Assembly (NCBI GenBank): GCA_035490315.1
Contig: DATHET010000009.1
Location: 1-42,771 of the forward strand
Source of the DNA: JADJQU01 sp035490315
Lineage (GTDB): Bacteria; Planctomycetota; UBA1135; GCA-002686595
Length of the DNA stretch: 42,771 nucleotides
Direction of reading: 5' to 3'
Shown: in pieces, positions 17,339-25,804 of the stretch
Numbering within the stretch: the first letter of the stretch is position 1
Layout: each line of letters begins with the position of its first letter
Made by a program: the position numbers and the translations under genes
Notes under the pieces: model-generated
Databases searched by the model: none
What the model was told of the DNA's origin: nothing
Seen by the model: the letters and a program-made list of their open reading frames with translations, nothing else

Positions 17339-17668
17339 CTACCCTGGCGGAATTGCGAGCCTTGCGGTGCCAGACCGGTACTCCTTGGAGTGCCGAGCGC
17401 GATCATCGCCGATGCTTTCCGCCTCGAAGTACAGGACCTCAAACGGGCCGAACACAATCTCGTGATCACTCCTGGTGACGGCCCTCAGGCCCTCAAACCT
17501 GAGGACGAGCTTTTTGTCCAGTTCGACGGTCAAGGTATCGCCCAGCTGGTGGACGGACGTCAGAGCGTGCTGATTGTCGTAGGGCCTCCCATACCATCCA
17601 TCGGGTAGTTCCAGACTTCCTCCCCATTTGTCCGCGAACCACTCCTGAATGGTCTTGGTGAATTGCAT
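17339..17668 (-). CDS. Conserved small protein of unknown function
   Basis: A 109-residue soluble protein. The order is plausible for a real gene: IQEWFADKWGGSLELPDGWYGRPYDNQH, then a beta-rich part with LDKKLVLRFEGL and FGPFEVLYFEAE. I do not know a named domain, though short proteins with the WFGRPYDNQH phrase occur in many genomes. It has no signal peptide or membrane span. It lies convergent to top6A with 56 bases between, at the left border of the accessory region and beside the toxin-antitoxin module. Confidence 0.6.
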   Translation of the reverse strand: MQFTKTIQEWFADKWGGSLELPDGWYGRPYDNQHALTSVHQLGDTLTVELDKKLVLRFEGLRAVTRSDHEIVFGPFEVLYFEAESIGDDRARHSKEYRSGTARLAIPPG

Positions 17669-17783
17669 GGGCTAGAGGCGCGAGGAGACCGCGGGCGCGG
17701 CTCTGAAATCGGGGCAGTCGAAACGGCAGCATCTTTGATGCAGCAGTCCAACCGAGGCGTGAGTTGGCGTCCTGGAACAGCCC

Positions 17784-18101
17784 CTACTGCGCGAGCACAA
17801 GCTCGCGAACGCGGTCCGACCGGTCCCTCGGATTGCGACGCGCGTGGAAGACTCCGGTCACGAGGATGCGCGATCCTTCCACGACATAGAACAGAAGGTA
17901 CGGGAATCGGCGGATCACGACTTTCCTAGTGTTCATCGCGATCAGCTCGAGTCCTTCTGGCACTCGACGGATAGCACGGAGAGCAGCTTCCATGGCGAGG
18001 AGGAACGCCGATCCGAGTCCACTGCGTCGGTTCTCGTACCACCAGAATGCATCGGCCATCTCCTGCCGCGCTTCGGGAAGGAATTCGACCGAGCGGATCA
18101 T
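17784..18101 (-). CDS. ParE/RelE-family toxin
   Basis: A 105-residue toxin of the ParE type: VEFLPEARQEMADAFWWYE at the N-terminus, GSAFLLAMEAALRAI, a VVIRRFPYLLFYVVE strand pair and a C-terminal VFHARRNPRDR block. These are the hallmarks of the RelE/ParE fold, whose members inhibit gyrase or translation. The start ATG overlaps the antitoxin stop by 4 bases (18098-18101). Located just downstream of topoisomerase VI, it could in principle meet an unusual topoisomerase complement in this cell, but the target is unknown. Confidence 0.85.
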   Translation of the reverse strand: MIRSVEFLPEARQEMADAFWWYENRRSGLGSAFLLAMEAALRAIRRVPEGLELIAMNTRKVVIRRFPYLLFYVVEGSRILVTGVFHARRNPRDRSDRVRELVLAQ

Positions 18102-18322
18102 TCCGACCCTTCGAGCTCGTGGCGAATCTCCTCCCAGGTCGCGTACTTCCCAGGATTGGTCTGGTGCTTCATGAGCCGGCGCTCGAGCTCCTCCCGCTGA
18201 GCAGGCGTGACCTCCACTTCCCGCGGCGTACGCGCGCTTTCATCCCAGAGGTCCTGCACGCGGAGGAACTTCTCGGGCACCGCGAGGTCGTCCGGTTCGT
18301 CGTGATTGGGTGATTCAGTCAT
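18098..18322 (-). CDS. Addiction-module antitoxin
   Basis: A 74-residue acidic protein matching the small addiction-module antitoxin family that pairs with RelE/ParE toxins: a VQDLWDESART segment, then VTPAQREELERRLMKHQTNP and TWEEIRHELE at the C-terminus. A GGAG ribosome-binding site lies 6 bases before the ATG at 18322. It is the first gene of the two-gene module, with a 4-base overlap to the toxin. Autoregulation by binding the upstream region is usual for the family but no operator was identified. Confidence 0.8.
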   Translation of the reverse strand: MTESPNHDEPDDLAVPEKFLRVQDLWDESARTPREVEVTPAQREELERRLMKHQTNPGKYATWEEIRHELEGSE

Positions 18323-18439
18323 CGGAGGCTCCTATTCGTCGCATTCGTGCTCGGGCTGCCACACCTCGTAGATGTTGGATCGAGTGTTCGTCCGCTGGTG
18401 GCATGCAATGCGTCCGTTTTTTGCCAAGCTCTGGCGAGC

Positions 18440-19988
18440 ATGTCCCGGCAGTTTTCTACCAGACTCTTCGCGGCGATGGCGCTCTTGCTCCCTCTTGTTG
18501 GAGTGATCGCTTTCCTGTCTGTCCGCGAGGCTCGTCCGCGGGCTGCCGAAGCGAAGGCAGATCTCGCGATCAGCGAACGTAGAGGAGCTTCCGGCTGCCG
18601 CGGTGGAAGCGAGAACGGCTCCATCGCCGACGAAGCCCCTCGATGGTCCCGCGCCCGCCGTTTTGCGCACGATCAGCGTTCACGTACAGGACGTCGATGC
18701 CGCAGCGATCGCCGGCGCTCGCGGAATTCCGATGGCCTCGTCGGCGCCATCGATCGCCCGCAGTGACGCGAGTGGCAACCTCGAGCTCACCATGGGCAGC
18801 GGCGATCATCAAGTCATGATTCAGGCGCTTGGTTACGAGAGCGCAAAGCTCGACGTGCCGCCCGACTCGACCGCGGTCGTCGCGACGCTCGTCCGAGCGT
18901 GCCTGCTCGAGTTCATGATTCCCGGTGGCGATGATATTCAGCGCAAGTCGCTCTGGCTCAATCTACTCGGCGAGCCGCCGATGTTCGTCGATGAGATTTC
19001 CGGGAAGCTGCCCCTGCTGCACTCTGAAAACGACAGTACCCATCGCGGAGAAGGAGATACTCAATCGATCAGGACACGTCCGGACAAGGATGGACGCTGG
19101 AGATTCGCGGGGCTGACGCCGGGAGTCCCATGGTACGCGGAAATCTCGTCCCACGAGGGGACCGTGCTCGCGGAGCAGAGTGTTCCAGCGCTCTCGCCCG
19201 GAGAGCATCGAATCGTGCCGCTGATCCTCGACAAGTTGCCCAAGTCCTTGCGCATCCATGCGCGCGACGCCGATCGACGTCCCTTGGAAGCGGCGACGAT
19301 CCGGACGATTCGGCCCACGCGCGACGGCGAGCGCGGAGCGCTGGTCGAGGCTCCAGGAACGTTCATGCTCGCGCCGATCTACGCGGATCGGTTTACGATC
19401 CAAGTCGAAGCTCCTGGGTTTGCGACGAAATACCTGTACGGCATCTCCGTCCCGCCTGCCGAGATCACGGTCGTCCTCGAGCCGTCGCGCAGTCTCGAGA
19501 TCGAGCTGATTCTGTCCGATGGTTCTCCAGTGGTCAGCGAAACAGCGGTCGACGTTGGTTCGAATCCGCGCGCAGCTCGCCGTGCAAAGCTGACGATGCC
19601 CGGCCGCTGGCTCGCGGAGGATCTCCCCCCTGGGCTTGTCGTGATTCGCGCCAGCGGAGAATCCTGGAGCTGTTCCCGCCTGCACGACACGGCAATCCCA
19701 TTCACGCGGGTCGTCGTCGATGGAAAAGGAGCCGTGAGCGTCAAGGCCACTATTCCCGAAGCTGGCGAAGGCGAGTGGTGCGCTGCGATCTACCCGGAAG
19801 GCGGTTCGCAGGCTGAAGCGCGTGAATTGTTTCACAAGGGATTTCACGGTCTTGCCTTGGGGACGTACGACGTGTGGCTGGAGAAGCGTGCTACCGATCT
19901 GCCGTGGGAGTGGGAACGCGTGGGCAAAGCGGTGAAGGTCGTGCTCGACGCACAGCATCCCTCGGTCAAAGTCGAATTATCGCCCTGA
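18440..19988 (+). pseudogene. Exported carboxypeptidase-regulatory-like protein, frameshifted near the N-terminus
   Basis: The main frame (open from 18507 to 19988) encodes a beta-domain protein with repeated regulatory-like units such as SGNLELTMGSGDHQVMIQAL and DGRWRFAGLTPGVPWYAEIS, and has no ATG upstream of GTG 18603. In another frame an ATG at 18440 begins a signal-anchor sequence, MSRQFSTRLFAAMALLLPL, that continues to about 18575 with EAKADLAISE. The two join naturally if one base is gained or lost around 18560-18585, giving LAISE then VEELPAAAVEA. So this is either a single-base sequencing error or a real frameshift. Reading from GTG 18603 gives 461 residues without a leader, the less likely gene model. 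Confidence 0.6.
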
Positions 19989-20035
19989 GGAGCAGGCGAG
20001 CGGGATCGCAGCGGCGGCCTGCTGGCAGCGCAAGC

Positions 20036-20219
20036 GCTACAGAGTGCCTGCAGCAAGAAGGCGGTTCGAAGTGTCGCTCCAGCCTTCGTCGCAATCTCGT
20101 AGATGACGTCAGTCTCGACCGATCGAAGATCCGGGTCGCGAATGAAATCGAATTCCGCCTTTCGAACCTGCTCGCGATGCGTGGCCCAGTTGTTCGAACG
20201 TCCGAGCCCGCTCCTTCAT
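20036..20219 (-). other. Possible small ORF remnant downstream of the DUF6584-like gene
   Basis: An ATG at 20219 overlaps the TGA of the gene at 20216 (ATGA), but the frame closes after about 36 codons. In another minus-strand frame the same stretch reads WATHREQVRKAEFDF, then IRDPDLRSVETDVIYEIATK, which looks protein-like. It may be a frameshifted small gene. Nothing else was seen in 19989-20215. Confidence 0.25.
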
Positions 20220-20749
20220 TTCCCCTGGACCCACGACATCACGAGTTCGAAGAGCTGGTAGACGCCGAGGCATAACAGGACAAGCACGAGCAGCAGGAGC
20301 GCCACCGGAACCGAGCAGCCCCTGCGCTCCTCCGCAATCCGTTCTTCTCGCAAGGTCGCGGCATTCACCGTCACGCTGCTCGGGGCGTCGGGATAGCCGC
20401 GTTCTCGAAGGGTCGCGAGAACCTGGGGCGGAAGTCGCTCGACGGGTGTTCGTCGCGCGCAGAGCGGCAACTGGCCGATCAGCGAAGTCCAGTGGCGTGC
20501 TTGATGGCGGGCGAGAAAGACTGCGATCGCCGCTTCATACTCGCCGTGTCGTGTCCCCGACAGCCAGAGGTATTGCCCCGCGGCGAGTTGGTCTCCCATC
20601 TCGAGCAGCACAGCTCCCAGCTGCTCGCACATCGCAGGGTCGAATCCTCCGTTCCGCAATCGGCCTTGCAGAATCTCCTTCGCGCGCCAGAGCTCTCCTG
20701 CAGCGATCGCCCACTCAGCTCGCGGCGGAAAATGAAGGTCGTCGCGCAC
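20216..20749 (-). CDS. DUF6584-like protein with C-terminal membrane anchor
   Basis: A 177-residue ORF. The core LWRAKEILQGRLRNGGFDP, LGAVLLEMGDQLAAGQYLWL and EYEAAIAVFLARH matches the TPR-like DUF6584 family as I remember it. A strongly hydrophobic C-terminal helix (ALLLLVLVLLCLGVYQLF) anchors it in the membrane. The open frame extends upstream of GTG 20749 with GNWTALLEIV, which looks coding, but it meets a stop before any standard start codon. The true start is therefore unclear; a small frameshift at the 5' end is possible. The function is unknown. Confidence 0.6.
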   Translation of the reverse strand: MRDDLHFPPRAEWAIAAGELWRAKEILQGRLRNGGFDPAMCEQLGAVLLEMGDQLAAGQYLWLSGTRHGEYEAAIAVFLARHQARHWTSLIGQLPLCARRTPVERLPPQVLATLRERGYPDAPSSVTVNAATLREERIAEERRGCSVPVALLLLVLVLLCLGVYQLFELVMSWVQGK

Positions 20750-20867
20750 GATTTCGAGGAGGGCTGTCCAGTTTCCGAGATTGCATTGTCAGGCGAGGCG
20801 CTGCAAACGGCGGTGGAGATTCTGCGGCGTCTTTGCGCGGCCATCCAAGGTAAAGCCAGAGTTCTAG

Positions 20868-20887
20868 ATGGCGGTGGAATACCGGGA
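20868..20887. repeat. Family A half-site A2
   Basis: A single arm, ATGGCGGTGGAATACCGGG, in the orientation of a right arm. On the minus strand it follows the stop codon of the ORF fragment at 20891-21100 by three bases. Its inverted partner is not adjacent; the nearest opposite arm is at 22379. Confidence 0.8.
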
Positions 20888-20890
20888 CTG

Positions 20891-21100
20891 TCAGTGGACG
20901 CCGGAGGATTTCCAGGCGCGGGCGAGGCACCACTTGCGGTAGATGCGCTTGATTTCGGCGCGCGAGACGCCGGCGATCGAGGCGGCTTGGGCTTCGGTGA
21001 TGCCGAGGCCGTGCAGGAGGTCGTTCAGGGAGTTGTTGACGGCCAGACAGGCGTTGGAGTGATCGAGGGCGTCGTCGATGTTGGGCCAGCTCGCGAGCAA
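20891..21100 (-). pseudogene. ORF fragment with helix-turn-helix-like C-terminus
   Basis: The open minus-strand frame encodes about 69 residues, including IDDALDHSNACLAVNNSLND and GITEAQAASIAGVSRAEIKR, then IYRKWCLARAWKSSG. The phrase EAQAASIAGVSRAEIKRIY has the spacing of a helix-turn-helix. No convincing start codon exists (only TTG at 21100). Upstream of about 21094 the DNA instead continues as the plus-strand gene fragment, so this is probably the 3' end of a gene whose 5' part is gone. I do not recognise the family. Confidence 0.4.
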
Positions 21101-22374
21101 CCGACGACGACGGCAAGTTCGACGAGCGCGAGCTCGGCGCCGGAACCTGGTCGCTGGCGACCTGGCCCGACAAGGTGGAGCTCGAATCGCTCGGCAAGGG
21201 CGACGAGGACACCATCGAAGGCTTCACGTACATGACGCAGCGCACCGTCGACTTGAAAGACGGCGAGGAGATCGAGGTCGTCCTCGGGAAGCCGCCGGCG
21301 GGTGGCGTGCATGCGACAGGGAGGATGCTGCTCGGCCTGGATTCGCTCGAGGGCTACATGACCTGGCTGCCCGATGGCCCGGATTCGATGGATCGGCAGA
21401 AGGTCGCGACGGCGAGCGCGGCCAAGGGATTCGACACGCTGCTCGACACTCCGGGCCGCTACCTGGTGATCTGCATCCACGGCGAATCGCGGGTCGAATT
21501 CGTGGTCGACGTTCCGGCGGGCCCGGAGTTCGTGCGCGACTTCGTGTTTCCGCCGCTCAACTTGCGCGGCAAGATCAGCGGGCCGAACGGAGCTCCCGTG
21601 GTCGGCGCGCGCGTCGACCTCACGCCGCGCAGCGGGCTCAATCCGCGCCATCCGGCCGCGAACATCACGTACAGCCACACCAGCGGCGCGGACGGAGGGT
21701 TCAGCTTCCCCTGCATTCCGCCGGCGCGCTACGCGATCGGGGTTCATGCGGGCGGGGTCGGCGAGGGCAAGGAACCGGTCGCGGCCAAGGCATTTCGCGA
21801 TATCGAAGTGCTCGCGGGAAGCGATCCCGCGCCGATCGAGATCGTGCTCGGGTCGGGCGTCGTCATTCAGGGCAGTGTGCGCGCCCATTCGGGAGGCAAT
21901 GCATACACCGACGTGTTCGTGATCGACGGCGAGGGCGAGCCGCTCAATCCGCTCGACGGCGTGCAGACCAAGAAGGACGGGACGTTCCAGGTGTTCGGGC
22001 TCGCGCCGGGAACCTACAAGGCCATCGCGGCGAACGGCGAGCACTGGAGCGAGCTCGTCGCGTTCACGGTGCCCGTGCGGGGCGAGCTTCCGACGCTGGA
22101 TCTCGAATTGAAGCCCACGGCGAAGTTGACGATCGACATCGACGGCCGGCAGGCGGCATGGATCGATCTGCGCGACAACTCGGGCGTGTGCTTCTCCGCG
22201 CTTTTCGACAAGCACGTGTTCAATCGAGCCGTCAACCGCGATTGGAGCTCGACGTCCTTCGTGTACCGCGTTCCGCCGGGTCAGTATCGCGTCGCCGTCG
22301 TCGGCAGCCCAGGGCGCGCGGCGGAGCAGAAGATCGTCGCGCGGGCGGGCGAGAGTCTCGCAATCGACCTGTGA
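21094..22374 (+). pseudogene. 5'-truncated carboxypeptidase-regulatory-like protein
   Basis: The frame encodes a multi-domain beta-sandwich protein that begins mid-domain (TDDDGKFDERELGAGTWSLA) with no start codon or signal peptide in front. Later units include NLRGKISGPNGAPVVGARVD, SGADGGFSFPCIPPARYAIG, DGTFQVFGLAPGTYKAIAA and a final VYRVPPGQYRVAVVG. These are CarbopepD_reg-like repeats as in the gene at 18440. GTG 21175 could start a 399-residue product, but coding signal clearly extends upstream of it. The left end abuts a reversed ORF fragment, so a deletion or rearrangement has removed the 5' part. The TGA is followed directly by family A arm A3. Confidence 0.65.
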
Positions 22375-22378
22375 CGCG

Positions 22379-22407
22379 GTACCCGGTATTCCACCGCCAT
22401 TTTTTAC
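22379..22407. repeat. Family A half-site A3
   Basis: The arm starts GGTACCCGGTATTCCACCGC and continues CATTTTTTAC, four bases after the TGA of the truncated gene. No right arm follows; the 108-bp palindrome B1 begins ten bases later. With A2 at 20868 it brackets the two gene fragments in inverted orientation. Confidence 0.85.
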
Positions 22408-22416
22408 AATTCGTCG

Positions 22417-22524
22417 GTACGGAGTCAGGTGAATTCGTCCGGAGTCGTGATGGCATATCGCGCGCCGCGTACGCGGCGCGCGATATGCCATCACGACTCC
22501 GGACGAATTCACCTGACTCCGTAC
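22417..22524. repeat. Perfect 108-bp palindrome B1
   Basis: The two 54-base arms are exact reverse complements with no spacer; the centre lies between 22470 and 22471 (CGCGT/ACGCG). The outer part of the arm is GTAC, then GGAGTCAGGTGAATTCGTCC, then GGAGTCGTG; the inner part is ATGGCATATCGCGCGCCGCG. The outer 29 bases recur in B2 at 36680. Together with A3 it fills the left part of the 346-base gene-free stretch 22375-22720; I see nothing recognisable in the remainder, 22525-22720. Confidence 0.95.
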
Positions 22525-22720
22525 TGCACGCGTTCCACTGCGATTTGCAGCGGGACTTCCTCTCGATCCAACACTCTTCACCAAGGGAGCGCGCAGGACC
22601 AACGCGCGACTCGAGAGGTGAGACGGTCACCCGGCAACCACAAGGATCGACCATCGGCGACGCGGCGCCGAGGACTGCGGGTGGCGAAGGAGTCCAAGAA
22701 AGTCCGGGACGTGAAGCGCG

Positions 22721-23050
22721 CTACCGCATCCGCTTCGCGAGCTCGTCCGCGCGGTCATGCAGCTCCATGTTGCTCGCAGCCAGGGAGAGCATGCGCCAGA
22801 AGTCATTGCCCGCCTCGTGGTCGTCCGCGGCACCCTCGAGGGCGTCCAGCGCCAGCTCGAGCTCGTTGTAGCTGAGATACTCCTCGTACTCGTGCAGCGC
22901 GAAGCGCAGATTCTCGCTCTCCGGAGCGTGGCTCGCGAGCAGTGCGTCCTTGGCCAGCGCCAGGAAATTCCGGGTCACTGACCAGCTGCGTTCGAGATCT
23001 TTCCGCTCGCTCACGAGGCCATCTTTCAGTTCGCGTTGGCAAGAATCCAC
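22721..23050 (-). CDS. Small acidic helical protein, immunity-protein-like
   Basis: A 109-residue ORF, helical and acidic, with FALHEYEEYLSYNELELALD and EAGNDFWRMLSLAASNMEL. This pattern resembles small immunity-type or MafI-like proteins, but the resemblance is from memory and loose. The start is either GTG 23050 (overlapping the upstream peptidase gene by 25 bases) or GTG 23014. It has no leader and no transmembrane segment. It is probably cotranscribed with the S41-type peptidase gene. Confidence 0.5.
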   Translation of the reverse strand: MDSCQRELKDGLVSERKDLERSWSVTRNFLALAKDALLASHAPESENLRFALHEYEEYLSYNELELALDALEGAADDHEAGNDFWRMLSLAASNMELHDRADELAKRMR

Positions 23051-24261
23051 TCCAAGACTGGATCGCGTCCTGCGCGGAATTCTGCCCAGGTCGGCTCGAT
23101 CTGTCGATCCGGCGCGACGGCGCTGTCGCTCTCGGCTCCGAAACGGTGGACTTGCGTCGCGTAGGAAATGCGCAGTCCGGAGTTCGGCAAGCGGAACTCC
23201 GCGTGCTCGCCGTAATGCGTCGGCCGCATCCCCGTCGGCGCGCCGACCAGGATCGCATGGGCTTCGTTGCGCAGGTCGAGAGCGTTCACCGTCGCAGCGG
23301 AGAATGTGCCCGGTCCGATGATCACGAACAGGCCGCCTTTCCTGGCGATTGCCTCGCGAGCCTGGAGCATCGGGAGGAAGATCTCGCGGAACATGGTGAA
23401 GTCCCCGCCTGCATTGCGCCGGAGGTCGATCACCAGGCGAGTCGCGCGGGATTCATCGAGCAGGCGGCCGAGGGCCTGGGCGCGCTCCCCGAACTCGGCG
23501 CCCTGCGGAAAGCGCGTGAAGGAGAAGTACACGGCCTGCTCGTCGGGCAGGGATTGCGTCCACCAACCCTCGCCGAGTCGCTGGAGGTAGAGCGGAGGAC
23601 TCTCGCCCGTGGCCAGTTGCCACGAGGAGACGGCTCCGAGGCCCGCGGGCGAAAGCGACAAGCTGACCTGCTCGCCGGATGCCAGCTCCAAGCTGAAGGG
23701 CGCGTGCTCGGGGTCGGCAACGATCTGCAATCCGTGCAGCACTTCGGGCGACCCCAATTGCATCGTCGCGGTCAGGCGCGTGCGGCCTGCATTTTCGCCG
23801 CGCGGCACGAGCTGGCTGGCTCGCTCCAGGACCTCGGCCACGGGTACGGTTCCGATCGCGAGCACGCGCGCTCCGACGGCCGCGAGGTACGGAACGGCCG
23901 CTGCGACCACGCGCAACTCGTCGCCGAACCATTCCATTTCGACGGGATAGCGCAGGGATCTCGGGCTCAGGTCGAGGTGGGTGTGGCCGTCACCGACGAG
24001 CGCGACGATCCGCATGAATCCGACCACGGCCTGGTCTGCGTTGCACTGGGGAAGAGCGTCGCGCAGGCCTGCGACTTCGGCGGTAAAGGCCTCGCGAGTG
24101 ATCGTGTGGAAGGCGTTGACGTGACGCTCGGGGAGTTCGCGGGCGAGGAACTCGAGGTCGGCGCGCCATGCTTCGACGTCGAGCTCCGTGGTCGGATTTC
24201 GCTGCGCGCACGAGGCGAGAAGGATGGAGAGGCTCAACCCGCGTCGCAACAACTGGTTCAT
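23026..24261 (-). CDS. S41-family (tail-specific) peptidase-like lipoprotein
   Basis: A 411-residue protein. MNQLLRRGLSLSILLASCAQ carries a clear lipobox (LASC), which fixes the start at 24261. The C-terminal half holds the S41 core: VYFSFTRFPQGAEFGE, RLVIDLRRNAGGDFTMF and a Ser in the IGPGTFSAATVNAL motif that matches the S41 nucleophile position, followed by ILVGAPTGMRPTHYGE. Family members degrade or process proteins at the cell envelope. No PDZ domain is obvious. The gene is divergent from the FG-GAP protein gene, with 180 bases between them. Confidence 0.75.
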   Translation of the reverse strand: MNQLLRRGLSLSILLASCAQRNPTTELDVEAWRADLEFLARELPERHVNAFHTITREAFTAEVAGLRDALPQCNADQAVVGFMRIVALVGDGHTHLDLSPRSLRYPVEMEWFGDELRVVAAAVPYLAAVGARVLAIGTVPVAEVLERASQLVPRGENAGRTRLTATMQLGSPEVLHGLQIVADPEHAPFSLELASGEQVSLSLSPAGLGAVSSWQLATGESPPLYLQRLGEGWWTQSLPDEQAVYFSFTRFPQGAEFGERAQALGRLLDESRATRLVIDLRRNAGGDFTMFREIFLPMLQAREAIARKGGLFVIIGPGTFSAATVNALDLRNEAHAILVGAPTGMRPTHYGEHAEFRLPNSGLRISYATQVHRFGAESDSAVAPDRQIEPTWAEFRAGRDPVLEWILANAN

Positions 24262-24441
24262 GGTCGACTTCGGTCCCTGCTGCTCGGCAACGCTGGACTG
24301 CTCCAAGACCTCGGGCTCTCGGTGCCGGCATGTCGTCGGGCTCGCTCGGAGCATGGGAACCATACAGGTGAATGGCGGGAGGACTGCTTAGAATCCAGTG
24401 GCCGCGGATCGCGCTGCTCCTGCTGGCTGATCCAAGCTTCC

Positions 24442-25725
24442 ATGAAACTCCTCGAGTACTTTGCCGGATTCGCTTGCGCGCTGGCGCTGAGCCATACGGC
24501 CGCGGCCCAGGTGCTGTTCACGATTCCTTCCCCGGCGGAAGCCTTGGGCAATGTCCGCGACCTCGACGGCGATGGACGGCGCGAGCTCGTGCTCGGCGCT
24601 CCCTCGCTCAGCCTGCTCGAGATCCGCACGGGCGCGAATGGAGCGCTGCTCAGCTCGACGACGGCGGGACTTGCACCAAGCGCTCGATTCGCAAGCTCCA
24701 TCGACGTCCTCGGAGATCTGGATCTCGACGGTTTCGACGAGCTCGTCGTCGGCGCACCGAACGACGGCATCGTCGGCAGCGTGCGTGTGGTCTCGTCGCG
24801 GACCGGCGCCGTGCTGCGCAACTTCAGCGCGCTGGGCCAGAGCTCCACGGCCTGTCCCTTGCATCCCAAGCTGTACGGCTTCGCGGTCAAGGCCATCGGC
24901 GACCTCACGGGCGACGGATTCAGCGAAGTCGCGATCGGCGCGCCGGGCTGGGACAACGCGAATTGCGCCGACTTCGGGCTGGTCGAGATCGTCGACGTGC
25001 GGCCGGCCACTCCGGTGTTCGTCAACACGCTGAAGGGTCGTGGCCTTTCGACCAACGGCCCGTTCAGCTGCGCGAGCATCCACGACGTGCAATTCGGCTA
25101 TTCGCTCGCTTCGGTCGGCGATCTCAATCAGGACGGCATTCTCGAGATCGTGGTCGGCGCGCCGGGAGCCAACGAGGCGATCGGTTTCGACGGAGTGAGC
25201 TGCCTCGCGACGTTCACGCCGGTGGTCACGTCGCGGTTGCGAGTGGCGGGCGGCCAATCCTTGGGCGTGTCGATCAGCGGCATCGGGGACATCGATGGCG
25301 ACGGCACGTCCGACGTCGTGACCGGCGTGCCCAATCTGAGCCTGATGGCGGCCAACCTGGCGACGACCTACCGCTTCTCCGGCAAATCCGTGGGCAACTA
25401 CGCGGGAGGATTTCCGCCGCCGCTGGGTCTGATCGGCTTCGGTGCCGCGCTCGGGCGCCAGCTCGGCTGGTCGATGGCGCGGATCCGCGACATGAACGGC
25501 GATGGGATCTCGGACTTCCTCGCCGGCGCGGGCAGCCCCTGCAACACGATCCCCGGAGCCCATTACATCCTCTCCGGCGCCAACGGCGGGATCCTCCAGT
25601 TCGTCACGCACCCGACGAGCCCGACCTACGGCCAGGCAGTGTGTCCCACGGGAAACGCGGGCCCCAACAACCGCCCCACTTTCATGGTGGCCGATCCGTC
25701 ATCCGGAACCGTGACCGTGCGCTGA
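24442..25725 (+). CDS. Secreted FG-GAP repeat protein
   Basis: A 427-residue exported protein with signal peptide MKLLEYFAGFACALALSHTA cleaved after AAAQ. It has at least six FG-GAP/integrin-alpha-like repeats with calcium-loop signatures: DLDGDGRRELVLGAP, DLDLDGFDELVVGAP, DLTGDGFSEVAIGAP, DLNQDGILEIVVGAP, DIDGDGTSDVVTGVP and DMNGDGISDFLAGAG. The fold is a beta-propeller that binds calcium and probably works in adhesion or surface binding outside the cell. The start at ATG 24442 begins the leader. The TGA directly abuts palindrome A4. Confidence 0.85.
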   Translation: MKLLEYFAGFACALALSHTAAAQVLFTIPSPAEALGNVRDLDGDGRRELVLGAPSLSLLEIRTGANGALLSSTTAGLAPSARFASSIDVLGDLDLDGFDELVVGAPNDGIVGSVRVVSSRTGAVLRNFSALGQSSTACPLHPKLYGFAVKAIGDLTGDGFSEVAIGAPGWDNANCADFGLVEIVDVRPATPVFVNTLKGRGLSTNGPFSCASIHDVQFGYSLASVGDLNQDGILEIVVGAPGANEAIGFDGVSCLATFTPVVTSRLRVAGGQSLGVSISGIGDIDGDGTSDVVTGVPNLSLMAANLATTYRFSGKSVGNYAGGFPPPLGLIGFGAALGRQLGWSMARIRDMNGDGISDFLAGAGSPCNTIPGAHYILSGANGGILQFVTHPTSPTYGQAVCPTGNAGPNNRPTFMVADPSSGTVTVR

Positions 25726-25804
25726 GCTCGGTACCCGGTATTCCACCGCCATTTTTTACACGCGGCGCGTGAAAAAAATGGCGGTGGAATACCGGGTACC
25801 GAGC
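25726..25804. repeat. Near-perfect 79-bp palindrome A4 (family A)
   Basis: The left arm (GCTC, then GGTACCCGGTATTCCACCGC, then CATTTTTTAC) is matched by the inverted right arm ending GGTACCGAGC, with one mismatch near the centre at CACGCGGCGCGTG. It starts at the base after the TGA of the FG-GAP gene. It is the best preserved copy of family A. The T and A runs pair with each other inside the stem, so it is not a classical hairpin-plus-U-tract terminator. Confidence 0.92.

Noticed and set aside
25726..25804. A4 as a classical Rho-independent terminator.
   Set aside because: The T-run is inside the stem and paired with an A-run; no unpaired U-tract follows the hairpin. Termination by the stem remains possible but is not of the standard type.
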